This document shows, piece after piece, positions 1 to 6,843 of a stretch of DNA of 64,000 nucleotides (position 1 is the first letter of the stretch; every line of letters begins with the position of its first letter). Location: the NCBI RefSeq assembly GCF_023074055.1, contig NZ_JADPKR010000016.1, positions 23,386 through 87,385 of the forward strand. Direction: 5' to 3'. Made by a program: the position numbers and the translations under genes. The DNA is from Bradyrhizobium sp. 141. Lineage in GTDB: Bacteria; Pseudomonadota; Alphaproteobacteria; Rhizobiales; Xanthobacteraceae. The notes below the pieces were generated by a model. The model searched no databases. It saw only the letters and a list, made by a program, of their open reading frames with translations, and was not told the DNA's origin.

Positions 1-706
1 CCGGCACCACCGTCACCTTGCAGCCGACGCCGGCGAGCAGGCGCAAAATGTTGCGCTTGATGCCGTAGTCGATGGCGACGACGTTGAATTCCGGCTTGTC
101 CTGACGGCCAAAGCCCTTGTCCCACAGCCAGGGCGTCTCGTCCCAGGTGAAACGCTGGCCCGAGGTGACCATCGGCACGAGGTCCATGCCCTCGAGGCCC
201 GGCCATTCGCGCGCTTCTTCCTTCAGCCCATGCAGGTCGAACTCGCCGTGCTTCGCGTGCGCGATCACGGCGTTGGGCATGCCCTTGCTGCGGATCAGCG
301 CGGTCAGGGCGCGGGTGTCGATGCCGGAGAGGCCGATGATGCCGCGCGCCTTCAGCCACTGGTCGAGATGCTTGGTGGCGCGGTAGTTCGAGGGATCGGT
401 CATCGCGGTGCGCAGGATCACGCCGCGCGCACCCGGCGTCGCCGCCATGTTCACCGTCTCGATGTCGTCCTCGTTGGTGCCGACATTGCCGATATGCGGG
501 AAAGTGAAGGTGATGAGCTGGCCGGCATAGGAGGGATCGGTGAGGATTTCCTCATAGCCGGTCATCGCGGTGTTGAAGCAGACTTCACCGACGGCGTGGC
601 CTTCGGCGCCGAGACCAAAGCCTTCGAGCACCGTGCCGTCGGCAAGCACGAGGAGCGCGGTCGGTTTGTGGTCCGGCCAGGCGGGATCGTTGTCATGTTG
701 TGTCAT
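1..706 (-). CDS. carA: carbamoyl-phosphate synthase small subunit, partial
   Basis: Only the first 235 codons are present; the gene runs off the left edge. The product is the glutaminase subunit of carbamoyl-phosphate synthase, which passes ammonia from glutamine to CarB for arginine and pyrimidine synthesis. The ATG at 706 opens MTQHDNDPAWPDHKPTALLV, followed by the CarA N-terminal domain (GFGLGAEGHAVGEVCFNTAM, then a MTGYEEILTDPSYAGQ stretch and the GIDTRALTALIR motif). The last visible codons, GVGCKVTVVP, begin the class I glutamine amidotransferase domain, so the catalytic Cys and His lie outside the window. It is transcribed divergently from the hydrolase gene at 853. Family identity is clear from the text of the protein; nothing suggests it is broken. 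Confidence 0.93.
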   Translation of the reverse strand, partial: MTQHDNDPAWPDHKPTALLVLADGTVLEGFGLGAEGHAVGEVCFNTAMTGYEEILTDPSYAGQLITFTFPHIGNVGTNEDDIETVNMAATPGARGVILRTAMTDPSNYRATKHLDQWLKARGIIGLSGIDTRALTALIRSKGMPNAVIAHAKHGEFDLHGLKEEAREWPGLEGMDLVPMVTSGQRFTWDETPWLWDKGFGRQDKPEFNVVAIDYGIKRNILRLLAGVGCKVTVVP

Positions 707-852
707 GAGCGCGTTTCATAGTCCCCGCGGACGCCGCCGTCAAAGCGGGAGAAGCGCGATTCACATGCGTTTTTGCATATTTGACAGCCCGTCTCCGGCA
801 CTTAAGCTCGACCGCACAATTTCCGGCAATTTCCTGGGCTTGCGAGGCAATA

Positions 853-1581
853 ATGGACCAGACCATCCCGATTGTGCTGGTTCCGGGGCTGGCCTCCTCG
901 GCTCGGATCTATATTCCTGTGATTCCGGCGCTATGGCGGTTCGGCCCGGTGATGATTGCCAACCATATCCGCGACGACAGCATGGCGGCGATCGCCCGCC
1001 GGGTGCTGGCCGAGGCGCCGCCGCGCTTCGCGCTCGCCGGCCATTCGATGGGCGGCTACATCGCGCTCGAGATCATGCGCCAGGCGCCCGAGCGGGTGGC
1101 AAGGCTCGCGCTGATCAACACCCAGGCCCGGCCCGATACGGCCGAGACGACCGCGCGCCGCCGCGGCCTGATGGAGCGCGCCCGACGCGGCGAGCTCCGC
1201 GCCGTCCGCGAGGAAGGTTTTCCGGAGCTCGTGCATCCGTCGCGGCGGGATGATGCCGATATTCTCAAGCTCGTGCATGCGCAGGATGAGGATGTCGGCG
1301 TCGAGGGCTATCTGCGGCAGCAGACCGCAATCATCGCACGGGTGGATTCGCGCCCGACGCTGTCGGCCATCAAGTGCCCGACACTGGTGCTGACGGCCGA
1401 TGCCGACAACACCATTCCGAATGCGTTCTCGAAGGAGATGGCCGAGGGCATCGCCGGCGCGAGGCTCGTGGTCCTCGAGCGCTGCGGACACCTGCCGCAA
1501 GCCGAGCAGCCGGAAGCGACACTGCGCGCGCTGTCCGAATGGCTCGGAACCGAGGTTGTCTCGGGGGCGCGGACGGCCTAG
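853..1581 (+). CDS. alpha/beta hydrolase
   Basis: A 242-residue single-domain alpha/beta hydrolase, probably cytoplasmic since no signal peptide is present. Residues 9-14 (VLVPGL) form the oxyanion-side loop, the nucleophile elbow is GHSMGG with Ser65, an acidic residue follows the strand in LVLTADAD, and CGHLPQ supplies the catalytic His. The frame is open from a TTG at 781, but the ATG at 853 is preferred because the family usually starts just before the first strand (MDQTIPIVLVPG) and a GCGAGG stretch lies upstream. The substrate cannot be told from sequence. It is 33 bases upstream of the YqeY gene and may be cotranscribed with it. Confidence 0.85.
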   Translation: MDQTIPIVLVPGLASSARIYIPVIPALWRFGPVMIANHIRDDSMAAIARRVLAEAPPRFALAGHSMGGYIALEIMRQAPERVARLALINTQARPDTAETTARRRGLMERARRGELRAVREEGFPELVHPSRRDDADILKLVHAQDEDVGVEGYLRQQTAIIARVDSRPTLSAIKCPTLVLTADADNTIPNAFSKEMAEGIAGARLVVLERCGHLPQAEQPEATLRALSEWLGTEVVSGARTA

Positions 1582-1614
1582 ATCAGGCGTCGGATATTCG
1601 AAGGGATCACGATC

Positions 1615-2070
1615 ATGCTGCGCGACGACATCAACAATGCGGTCAAGGAGGCCATGAAGGCCAAGGACGAGCGCAAGCTGTCCACGCTGCGCATGGTCAA
1701 CTCGACCATCAAGAACGCCGACATCGACGCCCGCGGCAACGGCAAGCCGCCGCTGTCGGACGCCGACCTGCTCGGCGTCTTTCAAAAGATGATCAAGCAG
1801 CGCCAGGAGTCGGTCGAGCTCTACGAAAAAGGCGGCCGCGCCGAGCTCGCCGCCCAGGAGCGCGAGGAGATCGCGGTGATCTCGGCTTATTTGCCGAAGC
1901 AGATGGCCGACGACGAGGTCAAGAAGGCGATCGCGGACGCGATCGGCGAGACCGGCGCGGCCGGCATGAAGGACATGGGCAAGGTGATCGCGGTGCTGCG
2001 CGCGAAGTACGCGGGCCAGATGGATTTCGGCAAGGCCAGCGGCCTCGTGAAGGCCGCACTGTCTGGCTAG
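1615..2070 (+). CDS. GatB/YqeY domain protein
   Basis: A 151-residue stand-alone YqeY protein, matching the usual length of the family. It resembles the C-terminal tRNA-binding tail domain of the amidotransferase subunit GatB, but it lacks the catalytic part, and its own role is not settled. Typical features are the N-terminal helix MLRDDINNAVKEAMKAKD, the segment LSTLRMVNSTIKNADID, and the C-terminal helical part around KQMADDEVKKAI. AAGGGA lies about ten bases before the ATG. In many alphaproteobacteria this gene sits beside carA and dnaG; here carA is next to it but dnaG is about 15 kb away. Confidence 0.9.
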   Translation: MLRDDINNAVKEAMKAKDERKLSTLRMVNSTIKNADIDARGNGKPPLSDADLLGVFQKMIKQRQESVELYEKGGRAELAAQEREEIAVISAYLPKQMADDEVKKAIADAIGETGAAGMKDMGKVIAVLRAKYAGQMDFGKASGLVKAALSG

Positions 2071-2075
2071 CGCTG

Positions 2076-2495
2076 TGTTACCCTCCCCTGGAGGGCAGGG
2101 CTATCGCATATGGATTTCACGAGGACCGCGGGCTTGCTCCGCCTCTCCCGCTTGCGGGAGAGGCCGACGCGCTCGCAGAGCGCGGCGGGTGAGGGTTCTC
2201 ACCACTCGGGGACATCCTCCGCAATTCTCAACAATCCCAATGCGGAGACAGCCCCCACCCCAGCCCTCCCCCGCAAGCGGGAGAGGGAGCCGACTGCCAA
2301 TGCCGCCGCATCCTGCACACCATATGCGATTGCCCTGCCCTGGAGGGGGAGGGTCGATCGCGCGGAGCGCGAGCGGGGTGGGGTGATCCCTCCACTCGGG
2401 CACCGATCGTGTGGAGAGACTGTCACCCCACCTCGGTTCGCATTGCGCTTCGCTTCATGCGAACCGATCCTCCCCCTCCAGGGGAGGATGGCACC
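2076..2495. repeat. cluster of palindromic intergenic repeats
   Basis: The 484-base gap between the YqeY and epoxide hydrolase genes holds no convincing gene. It is packed with inverted copies of short motifs. A CTCTCCC-gcttgc-GGGAGAG hairpin lies near 2144-2162 and its relative (CTCCCCCGCAAGCGGGAGAG) near 2267. The string GGGCAGGGCNATCGCATATG occurs near 2092 on the plus strand and near 2322-2342 on the minus strand, next to CCTCCCC/GGGGAGG blocks that recur at 2471-2490. A further piece of the same family occurs near 16309-16340. Confidence 0.75.
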
Positions 2496-2554
2496 TTTGT
2501 CGCGGCTACGATCCAGTCTACTCTCTCCCGACAGAAACAATCGGGAGGCAACCG

Positions 2555-3694
2555 ATGACCGGCGCCATCAAACCGTTCCGTATCGCCATCAGCGACGACA
2601 TCCTCTCCGACCTCAAATCACGTCTCGCCCGCACGCGCTGGCCGGAGGCGGAGCTGGTTGACGACTGGAGCCAGGGCACGCCGCTGAAATGGATCCGGGA
2701 GATCTGCACGTTCTGGGCTGATGGCTACGACTGGCGTGCGCGCGAGGCAAAGCTCAACCGCTTCGAGCAGTTCACGACCGAGATCGACGGGCTCGACATC
2801 CACTTCATCCACGTCCGTTCGAAAGAGCCGTCCGCGCTGCCGCTGATCATCACCCATGGCTGGCCCGGCTCGATCGTCGAATTCCAGAAGGTGATCGCGC
2901 CATTGGTCGATCCCGCCGCGCATGGCGGCAATGCCGCGGATGCGTTTCATGTCATCTGTCCCTCGCTGCCGGGCTTCGGCTTTTCGGCCAAACCCAAGGC
3001 GACCGGCTGGGGCGTCGATCGCATCGCCGCGACCTGGGCCAAGCTGATGGACCGGCTCGGCTATATCAGTTACGGCGCGCAAGGCGGCGATTGGGGTTCG
3101 GCGGTGACGACGTCGCTCGGCGCGCAGGATGCGGCGCACTGCGCCGGCATCCACATCACGCTCGCCTTCAACGCGGCACCAAAGGTCGAGGGCGAGCCGA
3201 CGGTGGAAGAGAAGCGCGCGCTTGCCGGCCTCAAGCACTATGTCGATCTCGACTCCGGTTACTCCAAGCAGCAGGCGACACGGCCGCAGACGCTCGGCTA
3301 TGGCCTGACGGATTCGCCGAGCGGGCAGGCGGCCTGGATCCTGGAAAAATTCTGGGCCTGGACCGATTGCAACGGTCATCCGGAAAATATCTTCGCCCGC
3401 GACGAGCTGCTCGACAACGTCATGCTCTACTGGGCGACGGCGACGGCGACCTCCTCGGCGCGGCTTTACTGGGAGAGCTTTGGCAAGCGCCGCACCACGC
3501 CGGTGGTCAAGGTGCCGACGGGTGTCGCCGCCTTCCCCAAGGAGATCATCACGCCGGTGCGGCGCTGGATGGAGCCGAACTTCCACAACATCACGCATTG
3601 GAGCGAGATGGAGAAGGGCGGCCATTTCGCCGCGTTCGAGCAGCCGGAACTGTTTGTGCGCGATGTCAGGAAGTTCTTTGCGACGGTGCGGTAA
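2555..3694 (+). CDS. epoxide hydrolase, EHN-type alpha/beta hydrolase
   Basis: A 379-residue protein with the epoxide hydrolase N-terminal domain (about 1-105: KPFRIAISDDILSDLKSRLA, RWPEAELVDDWSQG) ahead of an alpha/beta hydrolase core. HGWPGS at 101-106 is the oxyanion-hole motif, Asp179 in GGDWGS is the expected nucleophile, and His357 in KGGHFAAFEQP the general base. Enzymes of this layout hydrate epoxides to diols through an alkyl-enzyme ester. GGGAGG stands 8 bases before the ATG at 2555; the frame is open further upstream but through repeat sequence. It is followed by a palindromic repeat and the acyl-CoA synthetase gene. The natural substrate is unknown. Confidence 0.88.
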   Translation: MTGAIKPFRIAISDDILSDLKSRLARTRWPEAELVDDWSQGTPLKWIREICTFWADGYDWRAREAKLNRFEQFTTEIDGLDIHFIHVRSKEPSALPLIITHGWPGSIVEFQKVIAPLVDPAAHGGNAADAFHVICPSLPGFGFSAKPKATGWGVDRIAATWAKLMDRLGYISYGAQGGDWGSAVTTSLGAQDAAHCAGIHITLAFNAAPKVEGEPTVEEKRALAGLKHYVDLDSGYSKQQATRPQTLGYGLTDSPSGQAAWILEKFWAWTDCNGHPENIFARDELLDNVMLYWATATATSSARLYWESFGKRRTTPVVKVPTGVAAFPKEIITPVRRWMEPNFHNITHWSEMEKGGHFAAFEQPELFVRDVRKFFATVR

Positions 3695-3701
3695 TGTTGC
3701 T

Positions 3702-3779
3702 GTCATTCCGGGGCGCCCGAAGGGCGAACCCGGAATCTCGAGATTCCGGGTTCGATGCTCCGCATCGCCCCGGAATGAC
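3702..3779. repeat. interspersed palindromic repeat (CCGGAATGAC family)
   Basis: Its outer ends are GTCATTCCGGGGCG and CGCCCCGGAATGAC in inverse orientation. In the middle is a perfect 22-base palindrome at 3729-3750 centred on CTCGAG. A longer relative with the same ends lies at 26411-26539. It sits between two genes on the same strand and would fold into a strong hairpin in RNA. Confidence 0.85.
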
Positions 3780-3856
3780 GTCGAAGGGCTTGTCGCGTGC
3801 GTTCGCGGCCTTAGACTGGGCGGCAACAACAAGACATCGGGAAGACGACCAGGCCC

Positions 3857-5467
3857 ATGCTCACCGAAGCCGCTACCTACGACGAGCTCTATCGCAATTT
3901 CCGCTGGGACATCCCGGCGCGCTTCAACATGGCGGAGGCGTGCTGCGACCGCCATGCCGACGGCACCGGCCGGCTCGCGCTGATCTATGTCGACGAGAAC
4001 GGTGCGACGAGCCGCACCTCCTTCGACGAGATCGCCGAGATGTCGCGCCGCTTCGCCAATGTGCTGACGACGGATGGGCTTTCGCGCGGCGACCGCGTCG
4101 CGGTGTTCCTGTCGCAGTCGCTGGAATTGCCGATCGCCCATATGGCCGCGTTCCGCGCAGGCCTGATCTCGATCCCGCTGTTCGCGCTGTTTGGCGAGGA
4201 CGCGCTGGAATTCCGCCTGTCGAATTCGCAGGCAAGGGCCATCATCACCGATGAGGTGGGCTGGGAGAAGCTCACGAATATCCGCGATCGGCTGCCCTAT
4301 CTGCAGGACATCTATGTCACGAGCGGCGCCGTCCACGCCGGCGCAAAACCTTTCTGGTCGGCGATCGAAACCGCGTCCGAGGACTTCGCGACCGTCGACA
4401 CGTCGGCCGACGATCCCGCGCTGATCATCTACACCTCGGGCACCACAGGCAACCCGAAGGGCGCACTGCACGCGCACCGCGTCGTGCTCGGCCATCTCCC
4501 GAACGTGGAGATGTGCCATAACTTCCTGCCGCGCCCCGGCGATCTGATGTGGACGCCGGCGGACTGGGCCTGGATCGGCGGCCTCGTCAACGGGCTGCTC
4601 GCGTTCTGGTACCACGGCATCCCGCTGGTCGGTCACCGCGCGCGAAAATTCGAGCCGCAGGCGGCGATGCAGATGATGGCCGATCTCGGTGTCCGCAACG
4701 TCTTCCTGCCGCCGACCGCGCTGAAGTTGATGCGGCAGGCCGGCGTGAAGCATCCGGGCGTCAAGCTCCGCAGTATCTTTACCGGCGGCGAATCTCTCGG
4801 CGGCGAATTGCTGGGCTGGGTGCGCGAGACCTTCGGCATCGACGCGCACGAGGTGTTCGGCCAGACCGAGTGCAATCTCGTGATCGGCAGCAACTCCAAC
4901 CTGTTTCCGATCCGCCCCGGCGCGATGGGCAAGGCGACGCCAGGCTTCGACGTCCGCATCGTCAACGACAAGGGCGAAGAGCAGAAACGCGGACAGCGCG
5001 GCATCATCGGCGTGCGCCAGCCTTGCCCTGTCACTATGCTCGAATATTGGCGCAATCCGGAGGCGACGGCGAAGAAATATGCCGGCGAATTCCTGCTCAC
5101 CGGCGATCTCGGCGTGCAGGACGAGGACGGCTATTTCTGGTACGTCAGTCGCGAGGACGACGTCATCACCACCGCCGGCTATCGCGTCGGCCCGTCCGAG
5201 ATCGAGCATACGCTGATGAAGCATCCCTCGGTGGCCATGGCCGCGGTGGTCGGCATTCCCGATCCGATCCGCACCGAATCGATCAAGGCCTGGATCGTGC
5301 TGCGTCCCGGCTTTACCGGCACCGACGCGCTCGCGCGCGAGATCCAGGAGTTCGTCAAGGTGCAGCTCGCAGCGCACGAATATCCACGCTTCGTCGAATT
5401 CGCCGAGACGCTGCCGATGACGGCGACGGGCAAGGTGCTGCGGCGCGAGCTGCGGGCGAAGGGCTGA
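3857..5467 (+). CDS. acyl-CoA synthetase (AMP-forming), ACSM-like
   Basis: A 536-residue adenylate-forming enzyme of normal family length that should activate a carboxylic acid to its acyl-CoA with ATP. The P-loop-like motif YTSGTTGNPKG is at about 193-203, the aromatic motif appears as FGQTECN, the hinge region reads LLTGDLGVQDEDGYFWYVSR, and TATGKVLRREL carries the C-terminal catalytic lysine. The lack of a signal peptide implies a cytoplasmic enzyme. Closest family feel is the medium-chain/aromatic (ACSM) type, but chain length cannot be read from sequence. GGGAAG lies upstream of the ATG. The MarR gene begins ten bases after its stop, suggesting an operon and MarR control by an acyl-CoA-type ligand. 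Confidence 0.88.
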   Translation: MLTEAATYDELYRNFRWDIPARFNMAEACCDRHADGTGRLALIYVDENGATSRTSFDEIAEMSRRFANVLTTDGLSRGDRVAVFLSQSLELPIAHMAAFRAGLISIPLFALFGEDALEFRLSNSQARAIITDEVGWEKLTNIRDRLPYLQDIYVTSGAVHAGAKPFWSAIETASEDFATVDTSADDPALIIYTSGTTGNPKGALHAHRVVLGHLPNVEMCHNFLPRPGDLMWTPADWAWIGGLVNGLLAFWYHGIPLVGHRARKFEPQAAMQMMADLGVRNVFLPPTALKLMRQAGVKHPGVKLRSIFTGGESLGGELLGWVRETFGIDAHEVFGQTECNLVIGSNSNLFPIRPGAMGKATPGFDVRIVNDKGEEQKRGQRGIIGVRQPCPVTMLEYWRNPEATAKKYAGEFLLTGDLGVQDEDGYFWYVSREDDVITTAGYRVGPSEIEHTLMKHPSVAMAAVVGIPDPIRTESIKAWIVLRPGFTGTDALAREIQEFVKVQLAAHEYPRFVEFAETLPMTATGKVLRRELRAKG

Positions 5468-5477
5468 CTTCCTAGCG

Positions 5478-5945
5478 ATGGCAAAGACGTCTCAAGCCGC
5501 GGGACTTCACCGCGCCTCATTGACGAAGCTCCACGATCTGGATGCGGCGCTCGAGCTCATGTATTACGGCTGGCGCGGCATGACGCTGGAGGCCGACGCA
5601 TATCTTGCGAAGCAGGGCCTGTCGCGCCCGCACCACCGTATCCTCTACGTGGTGGCGCGCCGGCCCGATATCGCGATCGGCTCGCTGCTCGAGGTTCTAG
5701 GCATCTCCAAGCAAGCCCTCAACCGGCCGCTTAATCTGCTGCTGGAGCGCAAGCTGCTGACGTCGAAGCGCTCACCCGAGCAGCATCGCTCGAAGCTGCT
5801 GCGTCTGACGGCTGCTGGGCAGCGCATCGAGCAGCGGGCCTCGGACCACGAGCGCAAGGTCCTGCGCGAGGCGTTCGATCGCGCCGGGGTATCGGGTGCG
5901 GCGGCATGGATGGCGGTCATGGAGGCGATCGCCGACCACAATTGA
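5478..5945 (+). CDS. MarR family transcriptional regulator
   Basis: A 155-residue winged-helix regulator. The core covers roughly 40-125: helices from GLSRPHHRILYVVARRPD, recognition region IGSLLEVLGISKQALNRPLN, then a wing in LLTSKRSPEQHRSKLLRLTA. Family members bind palindromic DNA as dimers and often release on binding aromatic acids or acyl-CoA esters. It lies ten bases after the acyl-CoA synthetase gene, and a 15-base palindrome lies 12 bases after its stop codon, before the next gene, so it may control both neighbours. No frame damage is visible. Confidence 0.88.
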   Translation: MAKTSQAAGLHRASLTKLHDLDAALELMYYGWRGMTLEADAYLAKQGLSRPHHRILYVVARRPDIAIGSLLEVLGISKQALNRPLNLLLERKLLTSKRSPEQHRSKLLRLTAAGQRIEQRASDHERKVLREAFDRAGVSGAAAWMAVMEAIADHN

Positions 5946-5956
5946 ACAAATCTCAA

Positions 5957-5971
5957 GTCAACATAGTTGAC
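5957..5971. promoter_or_regulatory. candidate MarR operator palindrome
   Basis: GTCAACATAGTTGAC is an inverted repeat with 6-base arms and a 3-base spacer, placed between the marR stop and the start of the NTF2-like gene at 6028. TCAAC/GTTGA arms are common in MarR-family operators. Binding by the neighbouring regulator is an inference. Confidence 0.45.
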
Positions 5972-6027
5972 ATGAGAGGCCGGCTTTGCCACTTTTCCTC
6001 GCCGACAAGCGAGGGGAGGGCCCTGTC

Positions 6028-6396
6028 ATGAGCGCACAGAAAATGAATCGCGCAGCCGCCGATCGGTTCGTCGCGGCATGGCGCGCGAGTTGGTGCAAGG
6101 TGGATATCGACGCGGTCGTGGAGCATTTTGCCGAGAATGCGCAGATGCGCAGTCCCCTGGCGCTGACGCTGACCGGCTCTCCTGTCGTCGCCGGCATCGA
6201 GAATATCCGCGCCTATTGGCGGAAGGCCTATGGTCACATCGAAAGCGCCGACCTGCAGATCCTGAGCTGGAGCTGGGACGAGGCGATAGGGCGCCTGACG
6301 GTGTGGTGGCAGCTGGGCGACACGCGGGCCAGCGAGTTCATGGACTTCGACGATGCCGGCCGCGTCCTGCGCAGTGAAGCCTTTTACGGAAAATAA
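6028..6396 (+). CDS. NTF2-like (SnoaL) nuclear-transport-factor-fold protein
   Basis: A 122-residue protein with the NTF2-like alpha+beta barrel pattern: an N-terminal helix (RAAADRFVAAWRASWCKVDI), a second helix with VVEHFAENAQMRSP, the GIENIRAYWRKAYGHI helix, then strands SWSWDEAIGRLTVWW and FMDFDDAGRVLRSEAFYG. Such proteins act as small-molecule binding or isomerase-like domains. ATG 6028 is chosen over the open frame from 5986 because GAGGGGAGGG lies 7-17 bases before it. Two bases after its stop comes the membrane-protein gene at 6399, so the pair is probably cotranscribed downstream of the candidate MarR operator. Confidence 0.8.
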   Translation: MSAQKMNRAAADRFVAAWRASWCKVDIDAVVEHFAENAQMRSPLALTLTGSPVVAGIENIRAYWRKAYGHIESADLQILSWSWDEAIGRLTVWWQLGDTRASEFMDFDDAGRVLRSEAFYGK

Positions 6397-6398
6397 CC

Positions 6399-6842
6399 AT
6401 GCGCCTTTCGGATATCGTTCTGCTCCTCAACACGCTCTGGTTCGTCGGCGCATTCGTTCAGTTCAGCATTGCGCAAGCCAACACGCTGAAGATATTGCTG
6501 CCGCGGGAAGAGCGCGGCAATCCGATCGCGCCGACCCTGGCGGCCAGCGTTGCATTTCTGGGCGCAATGAACCTGCCCATCGGGCTCTTGTCGTTCTATC
6601 TTCTGGCGGCGCGTCCGTCCTTCTTCCAGCCGGTCGAAGCCCAGCTCGTGCTGTTCCTGTTCTTTGCTGCCTGCCATTTCAGCCAGTTCGCCTACAATCT
6701 TCCGGTGCTGATGCGCGGAGGCCGGGTCGGTGTGGCGTACTGGCCGGTGCTGAAGGGCCCGATGCTCCGGATCTTCGTCATTGACGCAGGTCTGTTCGCG
6801 GCCAATCTCGCAGTGGCTCTCCAGCTCGCGATCGCGTCCTGA
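6399..6842 (+). CDS. small integral membrane protein, unknown function
   Basis: A 147-residue protein with four predicted transmembrane segments: near 3-22 (LSDIVLLLNTLWFVGAFVQF), about 45-70 (TLAASVAFLGAMNLPIGLL), about 82-100 (LVLFLFFAACHFSQFAYNL) and 124-144 (IFVIDAGLFAANLAVALQLA). I do not recognise a named family or catalytic motif. It follows the NTF2-like gene by two bases and converges on the histidine kinase gene, whose stop codon is two bases away. Its place in the operon is the only clue to its role. Confidence 0.8.
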   Translation: MRLSDIVLLLNTLWFVGAFVQFSIAQANTLKILLPREERGNPIAPTLAASVAFLGAMNLPIGLLSFYLLAARPSFFQPVEAQLVLFLFFAACHFSQFAYNLPVLMRGGRVGVAYWPVLKGPMLRIFVIDAGLFAANLAVALQLAIAS

Positions 6843-6843
6843 T

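Noticed and set aside
2618..5377. A 919-codon open frame on the minus strand opposite the epoxide hydrolase and acyl-CoA synthetase
   Set aside because: It is antisense to two well-supported genes and shows typical shadow composition.
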